Below the pieces are notes generated by a model that saw nothing but the letters and a program-made list of their open reading frames with translations, was not told where the DNA came from and did not search any database. From the NCBI GenBank assembly GCA_036250195.1, contig JAVHZZ010000008.1, positions 9,794,934-9,858,933 of the forward strand: 64,000 nucleotides of DNA. Direction: 5' to 3'. The first letter of the stretch is position 1; each line of letters starts with the position of its first letter. This DNA comes from Mixophyes australis. Taxonomy: Eukaryota > Chordata > Amphibia > Anura > Limnodynastidae. Below are positions 1 through 11,861 of this stretch, piece by piece. The position numbers and the translations under genes are program-made.

Positions 1-700
1 ATTCTTTGTTTTTTTGCTTAATGTCATAAAAAAAAAAAAAAAGAATGTTGACGAGGTTGAGTGCAATCAGAAAAAGGACACAAGGCCGACTCTTTTGTAG
101 AAAACATATTGTTCCTCTCCGGGGCTGAGTACCTCGTACTCTGTGTTCTATACAAACCGCGACAGGAAGGATGTTGCTATGGTAAAAAGGTAAAGTGATG
201 TTCTCTGTGTAAGAAAAGATTCACCTTCTGTTACAATGTATTTCTTTACTGCACTCAGGTCTACATAGAAACGTCAGGCTAACTAGTCTTATTTCTGTCT
301 AAAAAAGATATATCAAGAGACCAATAGCTATAATTAGAAATATATCATGATAAATGTTTCATTTTAGACTGAACTTAAAATCACACAAATGTTGTCTTGT
401 ATAAGGAGCAGGTTACAATCAAGTATTAAACACTGCAGAACTTTCAGGTACATAATAATTATCTATTTTATTTATTAACCGTCATTTATATAGCACCTAA
501 CAGGCACTATGTGAGCACTACAACCAGCAGTGTGTATTACACCACTGACCACCAGTCTGACCAGCCCTGGCAGGTGTGGGCAATAACCTCCAACATTTTT
601 CAATATTATTGCAAAAACTATTTTTTTTGCAGTAATATCTTCCCCGGCCGGTGGCTTCTTAATGCTGGGGAAATTTTTCTGGCGAGAACGCTGCTTCCTA
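1..700. other. AT-rich flank, no gene seen
   Basis: I see no exon, RNA gene or clear transposon in most of this stretch. Near 480-500 there is a weak match to the TTTATATAGC tail of the SINE/L2 repeats. The short open frames here are not coding-like. Confidence 0.5.
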
Positions 701-704
701 CCAC

Positions 705-772
705 ACAGACACACACACTAGGGTTAATTTTGTCAGAAGGCAATTTGTTGTTGGAGTGTGGAAGGAAAATGA
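705..772 (-). repeat. fragment of V-SINE-like SINE
   Basis: Reading the minus strand, the order of motifs (TTCCACACTCCAA, then a diverged GCC-like AATT block, then TAGTGTGTGTG) matches the segment just after the core of the complete SINE at 1275-1633. Head and tail are missing. Old, truncated copy. Confidence 0.55.
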
Positions 773-861
773 AGCAGCGATAAGTAACCCAAGCCTTTGT
801 CTTTGCACTTATCACCAATTTGGAACTGGAAAACTTGTAAGATTGTGTGTAATTAGGGGGT

Positions 862-1020
862 TGATTTATCAAAAGTTCTAAAAAGTAAAAGTGGAAGTGT
901 TGCCCAATCAGATTATAGTTATCATTTATCTAGTACATTCTAGAACATTGACAGCTAGAATCTGATTGGTTTGTAGGGGCACCACCTCCACTTTTCCCTT
1001 TTAGATGATTTGATAAATCT
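862..1020. mobile_element. palindromic MITE with CCAAT boxes (copy A)
   Basis: The two ends are inverted copies: GATTTATCAAA on the left, TTTGATAAATC on the right, each followed inward by AAAGTGGAAGTGTTGCCC-type sequence and then an ATCAGATT / AATCTGATTGG block. The element is one long imperfect hairpin with no coding capacity. Related copies lie at 6871-7050 and 27897-28060. The superfamily is not determined because I see no certain target-site duplication. Confidence 0.75.
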
Positions 1021-1274
1021 ACTCCTTAGTCATCATGTAGTTTTGGATTATGTCATCAGCCTGATTTGGGTATTAATTATTCTAGTGAGTAATTCGTTGA
1101 TTAATATCAAGCCCAGTAAAGATGGAGTCTTGTGGCACAGATCTTGTGCTGTCTCTTATATCAGATAACCGCTTACTATTAAGGATTAATAAGGGGCAAG
1201 TGGGCAACTGCCCGCTGAACCATTACTGTTTTAGGAAATAGTTGTAGCCATGATTATCCAATATCTTCAAAAAT

Positions 1275-1474
1275 GGGCAGCACGGTGGCTCAGTGGTTAG
1301 CACTTCTGCCTCACAGTGCTGGGGTAATGAGTTCAATTCCCGACCATGGCCTTATCTGTGTGGAGTTTGTATGTTCTGCCTGTGTTTGCGTGGGTTTCCT
1401 CCGGGTGCTCCGGTTTCCTCCCACACTCCAAAAACATACTGGTAGGTTAATTGGCTGGTATCAAAATTGACCCT

Positions 1475-1511
<37 letters not shown>

Positions 1512-1633
1512 GTGTGTGTGTCTGTTAGGGAATTTAGACTGTAAGCTCCAATGGGGCAGGGACTGATGTGAGTGAGTTCTCTGTACAGCGCTGCGGAATC
1601 AGTAACGCTATATAAATAAATGGTGATGATGAT
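1275..1633 (+). mobile_element. full-length tRNA-derived SINE (V-SINE/HE1-like)
   Basis: The head begins GGGCAGCACGGTGGCTCAG and carries a pol III A-box-like TGGCTCAGTGG and a B-box-like GAGTTCAATTCCC. A core (TGTGGAGTTTGTATGTTCT...CCTCCGGGTGCTCCGG) follows that is shared with the vertebrate V-SINE/HE1/DANA group. After a CT/GT microsatellite comes a 3' tail containing TACAGCGCTGCGGAAT and CTATATAAATAAA and ending in TGATGATGAT. The tail resembles L2-type LINE ends, which suggests (inference) mobilisation by the L2 machinery. This is the most complete copy in the window. Confidence 0.85.
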
Positions 1634-3540
1634 TCCCCACTGAAAACAGGACGCATTAGACCACAGCTAGATCTGATTAGATGTCTCAAAACCACACCCC
1701 TCTCCCAGTTGACCACACCCAGTGGTTCAGATTCCCGCAGGACAGACCCGATTTGTGTCACCTTATAATTTTGGAGGCATGTCCCCCACTCCACAAAAAA
1801 AATTTGGGCGGATCAAGTGGGGGTAGTCATATTTTGTTCCACTTTTTTTAATTCTGAAATGTTGAGAGCTAATGAATGTTGCAAAGTTTGCAATACTGGA
1901 GCGTGGCAGGCAGCAAACAATACTGTAAGTTTCATAAAGAGTTAAGAGATAAGAGATAAGATTACAACATCTGTACGTCAATGCTGAATTGGTCTTTTAT
2001 TGTTTTTCCTCGATGTTTCATAAACAAAAGGTTGAAGATCATTTGTGTCAAAGTTCATTACTGAAACAGAACAGTGTATTTTGGCAACCCTGCTATATAA
2101 ACATTTCTGTGGTCTAAAAATATATTTATTCCCTTTCAGTGTTAATGTCCTCTCCGGATTCCACAATGAGCGTATTTTGTTTGGAGGAATTGTGACATTT
2201 AAAATGGGCAATCAAAGCACCTAGCCCCCTCAAACATCCTTGTGTACCCCTAAAAAAAACACACCAACACAAATATTCCAAAGTATTCATAAATACAGAT
2301 TTACTAAATTTCCAAAATCTTCGGAATTGGGCCGTTTCAGTAGTCAAATCGATTTGCGAACCAAATGGCATTAAGGTAATTCAAAAATTATTATTTTGTA
2401 AGTGTAATTGCTAAAAATTGTAGTCTAAAATCTCTTTTCTTGGGTTGACCACCCTAACACTCATCTTACAAACAATCCCTACTTCTGGCAGGGATCAGCA
2501 GCACGATTTTGAACAGAGAAGGGGACATTGATTACAGGACATTGTGTGATTGGTTGTGAGCTGAACATGAAAATAAAGTTTTGTGTTATTTGCATATTAT
2601 ATACTAGAATAAATATTAACTTGCACAGGGAGTATGAATAGATGGTAAGAATGGCATTTAACATGCATAAAAAGTGGAATTATTGTGCAGATGAGCAATT
2701 CTGAAAAGTAGGTACATTTCCAGGGACAATTCTTTGAAACCTGAGACTGTCCCTGGACATTAGGGGCAGCTGGTAACTTCACTAATACTGTCTATTTGGG
2801 AGTTATTTTGCATTGCCCAAGACTGGATTAGCCCCAAAGTCTGAGATATCAGCAGAACACAGTTCTTACAAATCATTCAGAATTATTTTCCTTTTTTGTG
2901 TCCATTGTAGGGAACAGAGTGTAGTAGGCACCTAAAACAGTGAATGAGTGACATAATGTCAATCAGTGTCTTGATGGTCACTGAGCACCGGACGGACATG
3001 TTTGTAATGGGCAGGGAGAGTAATGCTGGGCTATGGTGTCACACTGTAAAAAAGGAAAAGGCGCAGAGGGGGTGGGCAAATGCTGGCGCTTGAAGGGGCG
3101 GGAGGAACCTAGACCATCCAGAACTCACGCACCAGCCCTGTGCATAGCTTCCTGATTTGGGCCACGCCCTGAACCCCAGGGTCACACCCTCTAATGAACT
3201 AGACCACGGAAATCAGGGCCCAAATTGTCCAAAGTCCCCATCCTCTGTGACATTAATTAATATACTATTGGGCTGTGTATTGATGTGGTGCCGTATCTTT
3301 ATCAGCTAATTGAACTAGTTAGAGTGTAAGCTTTCTTGATTACTACTGTCTGTGTTCAGGGGTGTGGTTATAACGGGGCAGGAGGTATTTTGTGGGAGGA
3401 GGGGATGAAAACTTAATTTAAAAAGGGTGGTATCTGCCTTTTAGATTCCTTATTTTATTGTCCTCCTGCAACATTTACTTAATATACTGTTATACATTTC
3501 TAGTGCTTTTCAGCCATGTAATTATACAATCAGGGAAATG
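1634..3540. other. no gene seen
   Basis: Unique-looking, moderately AT-rich sequence. No splice-bounded open frame, RNA gene or complete transposon is visible. 3050-3210 is more GC-rich, without a recognisable promoter. Confidence 0.45.
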
Positions 3541-3548
3541 TGTTTTAG

Positions 3549-3632
3549 TAGCTCTGGGATAGGACGCAGTTCTGCGCTGCAACAATTGTATCCAGACGGC
3601 CTCTTTGTGTCCTATCGTGGTGCATCAAAAAT
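3549..3632. mobile_element. small foldback element (copy 1)
   Basis: GGGATAGGACGCAG on the left is partly mirrored by TTGTGTCCTATCG on the right, with a central CAATTGTATCC. It aligns with the clearer foldback at 12734-12811 (CAATTGTATCCAGA followed by GGC and CTCT). Probably a non-autonomous DNA transposon family. Confidence 0.5.
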
Positions 3633-3652
3633 AATCTACTGTGCCTGATGTT

Positions 3653-4074
3653 AAGCTGGGTACACATTACAGAAATTTCGACCAACTTTTTATGCGGACA
3701 CTTTTACATGCGATCGATGGTCCGATCGCTCGGTCCATGGACTGCATACACACTAGCCTTGTTTAGGACGATAAAGGGAAGAGCGGACGTCCCTTTAGCG
3801 ACTTTTTACAGCCATGTTGTCGTGAGCAATGACTGTAATTTCATACTCACTGTTGTGGATCGGTCGGCAGTTTATACACACTACACAGCGGAAACGAGAT
3901 TGGAACGAAACTATTAAACGGTACGACCAACCAAATGAGGCGACAATCGTCCATATGGGCAGACTTTCGTCCATCGTGTCACTGCACACACTGACCCGAC
4001 TTTTGAACGAGAGGTCGTATGTCGGCTGATTTAGCCGATTATTGGATGAAAACTGTGTAGTGTGTACCCAGCTT
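3653..4074. mobile_element. non-autonomous DNA transposon, AAGCTGGGTACACA ends
   Basis: It starts AAGCTGGGTACACA and ends with the reverse complement TGTGTACCCAGCTT. The 422-bp interior is rich in CGATCG/GGTCCGATCG-type motifs and has no transposase. Short open frames inside (3648-4029) belong to the repeat. No convincing target-site duplication was found, so the superfamily is open. Confidence 0.7.
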
Positions 4075-4284
4075 TACAGATACATCGATGATAAGTGTAT
4101 GAGGAAGCTATAAAGATAAAGCAATGTATTTAGAAATAGATGCAGGTAAGACATGTACAAGTGAACAAAATAAAGTCATTTGAAGGTGGAAACTTCTTTA
4201 AAAACTAATTGTATTTGATTAAAAAGGCTAAACTGGTAGCGTCTGTCATTTTTGTAATATGACATTTAGTATTTAGTATTCCCA

Positions 4285-4605
4285 TCCCAGTGGCGCACGC
4301 AGGGGTGGTTTCTGAGTCTCCAGAAACCCCCCCTGCGCTAACTAAGTGGCCGCTATAGCTGCACTGTCCTATACAGCGTCCGCGGCGCTGTCAAAGAAGC
4401 GTCCGCGGCGGTGCTGTAGTGTATACAGCACCGCCGCGGACGCTTCTTAGACAGCGCCGTGGCTGCTGTATAGGACAGCACAGAAGAAACGGAGCTGCTG
4501 CGCATGTCGCGGGGGGTGTTTTTTTTTGGGGGTCGGGGGGAACCCCCCCCCCCGACAATCCTCCGTTCGCCCCTGCATCCAGGCTTCCATCTCTCGGTCA
4601 AATCT
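4285..4605. repeat. GC-rich dispersed repeat with a long hairpin
   Basis: Left part has GGCGCACGCAGGGG and right part CGCCCCTGCATCCAGG, suggesting degenerate inverted ends. C- and G-homopolymers flank the middle. Inside are two 54-bp inverted arms (4365-4418 and 4424-4477) differing at only about four bases around a 5-base loop. Each arm contains GCGTCCGCGGCG. No transposase. Confidence 0.65.
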
Positions 4606-4872
4606 GGCAGTACATAGACATATATGGACAATTCTGAACAACCAGACAGAGCACCATTTGCACAGTCAGATGATGGTCAAATATTCGGCCCCCATCAGAT
4701 ATTAATTGGGAACAGTGCTGTTTTGGGTGCACCCACCATTGATTTGCAACCAATCAGATCTAACACAGCCACCAAAATGACAGCTTCATATACAAACATA
4801 AGTTAAATGTACAAATCTGCACTTAAACCACAGCAACCAATCACCACACAGCTTTCATCCGTGTACAACAGG

Positions 4873-4930
4873 TTAGATCATCATTTATTTATATTGTGCC
4901 AGCAAATTCCGTAGCGCTTTACAATTGGGT
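4873..4930 (-). repeat. L2-type LINE 3' tail fragment
   Basis: CATCATTTATTTATATTGTGCC and AATTCCGTAGCGCTTTACAA match, on the minus strand, the 3' end of the longer L2 copies in this window (29999-30050). Only the last ~60 bp remain. Confidence 0.7.
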
Positions 4931-5396
4931 ATATACTTCTCCTTCACTTTATCTCTACGGCAGGAGTATAAATGAAATGAGCAGTCTGGTTTTGGTTTGG
5001 CTTCTGAGCTGTCTGAACACTTGAAGCACATTTTGAGAATACGGTAATTAGATTAATGTCGGAAATCAGGAAACGCAGCAAGATAACCAGCATTTAGGTC
5101 CTCTTCTGCATTGAAATGGAACTAAGGGGCGTATTTATGAAGGTAAAAAGTGTGTTAAATCCCCGAAAACGGATTAACCTCAAAATTCATATTTACTATC
5201 ACTGCATCATAGCAGATATCATAGATATCTGATGCTTTGCATATCTCTTCGTTTTACTGAGCAGTCCCTATAACAGTGTATGGGCACTGCTCAGTATCGC
5301 TATTTACTAAAGTTTGATAAAAAAAAAATAATAATAATTTTTTAGCATGTTAGCTGAAGCTGGCGTACATTATCATAATTGAAAAGTTTCAGTGCT

Positions 5397-5431
5397 GTCA
5401 GCTCTGCTCCGAAGAGCAGAGCTGGACAGCG
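5397..5431. repeat. short stem-loop flanking the 42-bp minisatellite
   Basis: CTGTCAGCTCTGCTC, a 3-base loop, then AGAGCAGAGCTGGACAG form a near-perfect stem directly before the tandem array. Confidence 0.6.
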
Positions 5432-6088
5432 CATGTGAGGAGGGATCACATGATCCCTCCCTGTCACACAGCGCATGTGTGGAGGGATCACATGATACCT
5501 CCCTGTCACACAGCGCATGTGTGGAGAGATCACATGATACCTCCCTGTCACACAACGCATGTGTGGAGAGATCACATGATACCTCCCTGTCACACAGCGC
5601 ATGTGTGGAGAGATCACATGATACCTCCCTGTCACACAACGCATGTGTGGAGGGATCACATGATACCTCCCTGTCACACAGCGCATGTGTGGAGAGATCA
5701 CATGATACCTCCCTGTCACACAGCGCATGTGTGGAGAGATCACATGATACCTCCCTGTCACACAACGCATGTGTGGAGGGATCACATGATACCTCCCTGT
5801 CACACAACGCATGTGTGGAGGGATCACATGATACCTCCCTGTCACACAACGCATGTGTGGAGGGATCACATGATACCTCCCTGTCACACAGCGCATGTGT
5901 GGAGGGATCACATGATACCTCCCTGTCACACAGCGCATGTGTGGAGGGATCACATGATACCTCCCTGTCACACAACGCATGTGTGGAGAGATCACATGAT
6001 ACCTCCCTGTCACACAACGCATGTGTGGAGGGATCACATGATCCCTCCCTGTCGCACAGCGCATGTGTGGAGAGATCACATGATCCGT
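5426..6088. repeat. 42-bp minisatellite, ~16 units
   Basis: The unit is GCGCATGTGTGGAGGGATCA followed by CATGATACCTCCCTGTCACACA. About 16 copies are nearly identical and differ mainly at two A/G positions (GAGGGA/GAGAGA and CAGC/CAAC). Because 42 is a multiple of three, several frames stay open and give 14-residue repeat peptides on both strands (232-296 residues). These are a consequence of the period, not evidence of a gene. Each unit carries an ATCACATGAT near-palindrome with a CACATG E-box core. Confidence 0.95.
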
Positions 6089-6870
6089 GTAGTAGTTTTT
6101 CGAAACTGCTGTTCCTGTTTTGCTTTTTCATAAATATAAGAAATAGTTCAATCTTTATCAATGCGTTAAGGATTGAAAACTATTTTTCATTTTATGCGGT
6201 GGTTTATAAATGTGCCCCTGGCTCTAAAAAGACGGACACTGCCCCTGGCCAGGTGGTAAACACCCTGATAAACCCATATTAGGAGAACATTGGGGTCTTA
6301 CTGAAATGTCACAGTTATACAAAGGATCATAAAACATTTAAATATGAGCAAAGAGCCCCCAAAATGCCCCCCCCCCCCCATCACCACACTGATCACTGGC
6401 CGCTCTGCCACAAATTATTGCTGAAAGAGAATAGTGTGGGGCAAGAGAGCAGATCAACTAGACTCATACTGCAAACGTTTATAGATGGTGTGGGAGGGGA
6501 CACGGTGACACCATTGTATCCCTTCCTTAGAAACGAGTCATTAAGCCCCACTGCAGCCAGGAGGGTGCCTCCCGGAAACAGTGAACCTCCTGGAAATTCC
6601 AGGAGAGTATGCAAGTATGAGTGCAGTCTTCTGAGACTCCCAAGATAAAATAAACAAATCAAATCACCACCCTGTTTCTCCCCCACATAATTCTGCTTTT
6701 AGTATATTTATAAAAATATTTCCCCCTATTGTGCTTATTTCTTCCCTATCTATTACAGTAAAAATAAACGGATTAACTTCAATATACTGCCAAGATAAAT
6801 CCCTAACTCCCCCCTTCCCCTGCACATAAATATACAAAATGTGCTTGGATAGAGTAAACCGTACGGGGGT

Positions 6871-7050
6871 AGAATTATCAAACCTTCTAAAAAAACAAAC
6901 AAAAAAAAAACAAAGGAAAAGTGGAAGTGTTGCCCATAGCAACCAGATTCTAGCTATCATGTGTCTAGTACATTCTATAAAATGATAGCTGGAATCTGGT
7001 TGCTATGGGCAACACTTCCACTTTTCCTTTTTAGAGCGTTTGATAACTCT
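6871..7050. mobile_element. palindromic MITE with CCAAT-like boxes (copy B)
   Basis: Inverted ends AGAATTATCAAAC / GTTTGATAACTCT enclose mirrored blocks: AAAAGTGGAAGTGTTGCCC, ATAGCAACCAGATTCTAGC, then GGAATCTGGTTGCTATGGGC and AACACTTCCACTTTTCC. Same family as copies A and C. An A-rich expansion interrupts the left arm. Confidence 0.8.
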
Positions 7051-7277
7051 ATCCTGTAAAGTATTGCAAAGACGTGAAAATCAGCCGGGAAATTGAGGTA
7101 CAAAACACCTCTAGTCATTAAAGGGTTAAGATGCTAGTTATGAATTAAATTCGGACTATAATTTATTGGCTTGTGCATTTTCCCCTGCAGCCTTCCCAAA
7201 CATGGAGTAGATGATCTTTTCGGCTTTCTTCTGTGCTTGATTGCCATGTATTTTATATCATCAGGCGGAACTCTTGC

Positions 7278-7356
7278 GTTGCCCGGGGATACGACACACC
7301 ACTGCTCTCTGCATACAGCTGTAGCACAGGAGATCTGTGTCGTATCCCACGGCAAC
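7278..7356. mobile_element. small foldback element (copy 2)
   Basis: GTTGCCCGGGGATACGACACA on the left is inverted on the right as TGTGTCGTATCCCACGGCAAC, with a ~37-bp loop. The arm ends resemble the 12734-12811 foldback. No coding capacity. Confidence 0.65.
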
Positions 7357-7429
7357 AGAAACAAAAGACTGCACACAATGATATAAAGGCATTTCTGGAA
7401 GGCACAGAAGGAAGCTTTAAATAAACTTA

Positions 7430-8790
7430 AGAAATAGCTTTAAATGTTTTAACCACACCTTGAGGTAAGAAGATTGTCAGAGTAACCAGAGTACTCTCAT
7501 TTTAGCAGGCAGAAAACTCACTACAATCATTCTTCTGTAAACTGAACTTTTCTACTTTATTTTTGGATGATTTGGTTAAACACATCAAATTTGTAAGGCT
7601 GACCCCTATGAATAAAAAGGCTTTCATTCTTATTTTCTCTAGCTATTCACCAAAACACACAGAAATATATTTATTTAGCAAAGGCAAACTGCAAGGATAG
7701 CAGAATCAATAGGGGGACAAGGGGACAGTGCCGACGCCACCTAGTGGCCACAATGTCATGAAACATTGGAGGATATTTGCTTGGCATTATCTAGCAAATT
7801 AGACAATGAGTCAAAAGAACTTTTAGTGGATTTTTAGTAGTTATAGATCGGCAGAGTGTATTTTCTTTTTCTTTAAATTATATTTATTGACACAGGAGGT
7901 GGTCGTTTTTTGGGCTGAACCAATATTACAGCATACTTGACAACTTTGTTCTTCTCTCTTTCAAGGGAGGCCAACTGGCAAGTGAGGGGCAGGGGGCGCA
8001 ATCCGTGCAGAGAGAACTGCTGGAAATTCCTTAATCTCATTCTGGGAGAGGGGCTAAGTACGTATTACAGTCACCAGCCAGCAGTTCACTAGACTCAGTG
8101 ATTTTCAGTCTAATTATAGTAAATCGATAGATTGGAATATTGGTTCAGTCCACAAAATATCTGCCCCCCTGTGTCGTGCCTCTGTCACTAGTTTCAACTG
8201 AATTTATCAGCTGCAATATTGGTATAGCCCTTAAAATGGCTGCCTCCTGTGTAGACAAAAAAAATCACTTTAAGTCAACATGTCCATGGTCTATTCCTTG
8301 TCTTGTTGCATATTGTGCCGGTATCTAACACAGGAATTTGGTTACTTATAGACTGACCAGAGACACATACGTTTTTTTCTTTGCAGCACATACGACAGGA
8401 GTTTCTGCTCACAGAAGCGGCAGTATTATCTGTCTGATGTCTCACGTACAGACAGTGTGAGCTCACAACTTGTTTCAGGAAATCGTTCTCTGTTGCTTGG
8501 AACAAGGATTCAACGAACCACCTCCCCCAAGCTATGATTTAAGGTGGATCTACTGTAACATCCCAGTTATCACTGACCAGAACTACACCAAAGAGGTCTC
8601 TGGACAAAACGGATTATTCCCCAGATGTTGCCAACTAGACCACAATATGTTCATTATGTTTTAGGCCATCTTGCTTTAACGTACAGTAGTTATGTTCGAC
8701 TTGCATTTATGCATGTAATGTAAAATGCACTTTTATGTGACTTAATTATATTTGTACCTTGTGTGACAGAAGCACTGATAAAGTGGCAAA
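7430..8790. other. no gene seen
   Basis: No exon-like or RNA-gene structure. A stretch at 8130-8240 (ATTGGTTCAGTCCACAAAAT) resembles text at 51510-51545 and 56660-56685, so it may be an undefined dispersed repeat. Confidence 0.4.
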
Positions 8791-9350
8791 TGTCAGGTAT
8801 ATATGTCCCAGGGTGTCTCTCTTATATGCGTTTAACTCCAGGGTGAATGCATGTATTTGGGAAAAAGCTTCCCAAAGCCTGTCTTCAGTTGTAGGTTAAG
8901 AGTTCCTGGGGTATAAATAGAGAGAGAAGGGCGGGCTCCATTTATAATGCTAATTTCCGATTTTCAAACCAGCTAGCAAGTGCTGGTAATCAGAAGTTGC
9001 ACCTGCAGGTTGCAGATAAAAAGCTGCTGGCAGTTTCCTCACTGTCTCTCGTTACCTGGGGAGGAGGGCTGATGCTGCCTGAGAGATACTGCAATGTATG
9101 ACTAGTAAGTGCTGTTATTTTTGTATGTGTGTGGGACACAAGGTCCTTCACCTGAGAAAGGGAGTTCCTGTGCACTAGTTAGAAGTCAGACAGGCGAGGA
9201 TTTTGTTTCTGTTTATTTTTTATGCCTGGTGATTAAAACTAGTCAAGGCTAAACCAAAAACACTGCACTAGTGTGATTTATGTGGCTGAAGTGTGTGAAG
9301 TGCAGCCATCTAACCCCAGGAGACGGTAACCCAGATACTAGTTTATGACA
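8791..9350 (+). mobile_element. possible solo LTR
   Basis: A 560-bp segment bounded by TGTCA and TGACA, the short inverted termini expected of an LTR. It contains a good TATA box (TATAAATAG, 8912-8920) and a downstream ATTAAA polyadenylation-like signal (9231-9236). No second LTR, primer-binding site, gag or pol is visible nearby, and I find no target-site duplication, so boundaries and identity are tentative. Confidence 0.45.
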
Positions 9351-9384
9351 CCTGATTATTATGTGTAATATATCACTTTCATTT

Positions 9385-9778
9385 CATTTCTACGCAACCC
9401 AAAACTTAAAATGAAGTTTTGGGTGGCGTTCACTAATTTCTAATAAAATACAATGATCTGCAGGACTTACCTAGGGTGTGGTGTTCCACCGATCTAGCAG
9501 GTTCCCCCAATGGTCCAGCTCTCCTCTCCTCTGCGCTGTTAAGGCTCAGTGACTTTGTTGAAGCCCCTTCCATGCAGTTCCCTCTTACATGGGTAAATCA
9601 GGGGGGGGGGGGAGCACTGGCAACTCCAATTTCCATTTCAAAACAGAACAGCAATGTTAGCTGAGAGAACGGCGGCGCTGGATTCTTCAATGTACCCTAG
9701 GTAATTAAACTTTATCACAATTTGGTCGACTCCACCCAAAACTACATTTTAAGTTTTGGGTGAAGTTCTCCTTTAAGT
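9385..9778. mobile_element. MITE with a hairpin near each end
   Basis: The left hairpin (9397-9424) and right hairpin (9734-9761) both have ACCCAAAACT...AGTTTTGGGT stems and lie at the two ends of a ~390-bp non-coding segment. A single similar hairpin lies at 28621-28651. The right end runs into GTTCTCCTTTAAG. Interior open frames are not coding. Confidence 0.6.
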
Positions 9779-9934
9779 GTGGAAATTCCACCATTTCTTT
9801 CCAATCCTGAACTGTCAGCATTTGAATACATTCTACGGGGGAACATTGTAATTATGCAGAAACATCTGTATACATCACATTAGACTACAGCCTCCATTTT
9901 GACAAAATTGCACCAATTCAATATATCTTTAAAG

Positions 9935-11257
9935 TGTTTGCCCCGTTTTGGACAAACTCCTCTCTTGCCCTCCGGTCCCGAATGATTCTAACCCCAATTG
10001 CATTTTCAATACATTTAAATCTCTTCTCAAACCTTCCTCCCCAAACCCTCCAACAGTACCCAAGATATTGCTTCCTGCTTCACTGACACGACTGTTCAAA
10101 TCCGACATAAAATGGTATCACCTTCCTCGACAAATTTATCTATCCTCTCCAGAACTCTCACTATCTCCGTTGGCCACGTTACTGTCTGTCTTTCTGCTAT
10201 TTCATCTTGGATGTCCTCTCGCCAACTCAAACTTTCAAAAAACAGAGCTGATAATATTCCCACCCGCCAACAGTAGTTACATACTCAACATTTCTATTTC
10301 TGTTGGCATGACAATAAATCCTACCCTTCAAGCTGCCTTGGCATGATGCTTGACTCAGAACTATCCTTTGCTCCCATCTAATCTATACCTAAATCCTGTT
10401 ATATACATCTAAAAAAACATTACTAGAATAAGCACATATCTCGCACAAGACACTGCAAAATCCTTAATTCATGCACTCATCATCTCCCGCATTGACTATT
10501 GCAATTCTCTCCTTACTGGTCTTCCTCCAATCTGACTCTCATCCCTACAATCTATTTTGTACGCAGCGGCTAGATTGATTTTCCTTGCAGATTGTTCTTC
10601 CTCTGCTGAGCCACTCTGTCAGTCTCTACACTGGTTGCCTGTTTTATACAGAATCCAATATAAAAATACTTCTACTAACATACAAGGCCATCAAGAAAAT
10701 GAACCAGCTTACATCTTCTTACTCGTCTCAAAATATCTCCCAACTCGACACCTCCGTTCTGCACATGATCTGCGTCTCTCTTCCACTCTCATCACTTCCT
10801 CCCATTCTCGGTTACAGGACTTTTTTCGGGCTGCACCCACTTTGTGGAATTCCCTCCCTCGCACACTAAGATTTTTCCCTGGTCCACAAACTTTCAAGTG
10901 TTCTCTGACAATTCACCTCTTCAGATAAGCTTATAATATTCCTCTACCACCCTCTTACCCATCCTAGGTTACCCTATTACCACCCTCTACACAGCTAACA
11001 CAACAACCCTCTGACCAACATTGCTGTGTGACTAATCATACAGCCCACTAAGCACTTTCTAACTTTGCAATCTGTATGGACCAATATGCAACATGTAGCA
11101 CTTACCTTCATGTATCAGACTCCCATTGTCCCATAGATTGTAAGCTTGCGAGCAGGGCCCTCTCACCTCTCTGTCTATATTACCCAGTATTGTTATATTA
11201 CCGTGTTGTTCCCAATTGTAAAGTGCTATGGAATATGCTGGCGCTATATAAATGTTA
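9935..11257 (+). mobile_element. L2-type LINE, 3' end (degenerate)
   Basis: Broken frames encode the C-terminal part of an L2/CR1-group ORF2. One fragment (9948-10346) has QKTELIIFPPANSS. After a frameshift comes a segment with IDYCNSLLTGLP, then AAARLIFLADC, LHWLPV, STLITSSHSRLQDFFRAAP and WNSLPRTLR (to 10928). The 3' UTR includes TTGTAAGCTTGCGAGCAGGG and ends GGCGCTATATAAATG. Frameshifts and stops show a dead copy. The 5' part is absent. Confidence 0.85.
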
Positions 11258-11640
11258 ATATGTGTGCGGCTTGTTCTCTGGGCACGTGCAGTGCAAATTT
11301 GCAGATTTTACGCTATGCAAGTAGGCATACATCTAACCCCACACCGCGCCCTTAGCATCTAACAAGCAATGATATCAAGAGTGGGATTTAACCACAATCT
11401 GTTCCAGGTAGCGTAGTAACTTGTTCTGCTTGCTGTGTATGCATTCCATGTACAGCATTTGCAATAGCTAAATTACTTTCAAATATAAATATCTCAAAGA
11501 ATGTTTACTTAGATTAACCCCTTCAATGCTAATAATTATGATACAAATCAGAGTCTCGCCAGGAATGATGATGATTTTTTTTTCTTTCCATCCTGGCATT
11601 TGAAAGAGAAACCTTAAATACTAGCTTAAAGAGTACTTCG
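11258..11640. other. no gene seen
   Basis: AT-rich sequence with no recognisable gene or repeat. Confidence 0.4.
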
Positions 11641-11651
11641 TAATTGATTTT

Positions 11652-11850
11652 CAGTGGTATTATTATTATTATTATTATTATCATTTATTTGTTAGGCTCC
11701 ACAAGGTATCCGCAGCGCCGCACACAGTACTAACAGTAGACAATACAGGGTGAAACCATACAGAACAATGAACAAACAGTACCAATACTTCAGAAACTCC
11801 AGCTAGTCATATGCAGTAAAGACGGAGCGGAAGAACAGGTATGGAGACAG
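11652..11850. repeat. dispersed repeat 3' end with ATT microsatellite
   Basis: An (ATT)n run is followed by TTTATTTGTTAGGCTCCACA and GCAGCGCCGCACACAGTAC. This arrangement resembles the reverse complement of a LINE/SINE tail, but of a different family from the L2 copies elsewhere in the window. Confidence 0.45.
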
Positions 11851-11860
11851 GAGGGGATAT

Positions 11861-11861
<1 letters not shown>

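Noticed and set aside
1303..1345. Functional tRNA gene
   Set aside because: A- and B-box-like motifs are present but the segment is the head of a SINE and does not form a full cloverleaf.
5426..6088. CRISPR-like array
   Set aside because: The units are contiguous tandem copies without unique spacers, and the genome is vertebrate.
5342..6282. Open frames of 232-296 codons on both strands
   Set aside because: They follow from the 42-bp period of the minisatellite and have no domain.
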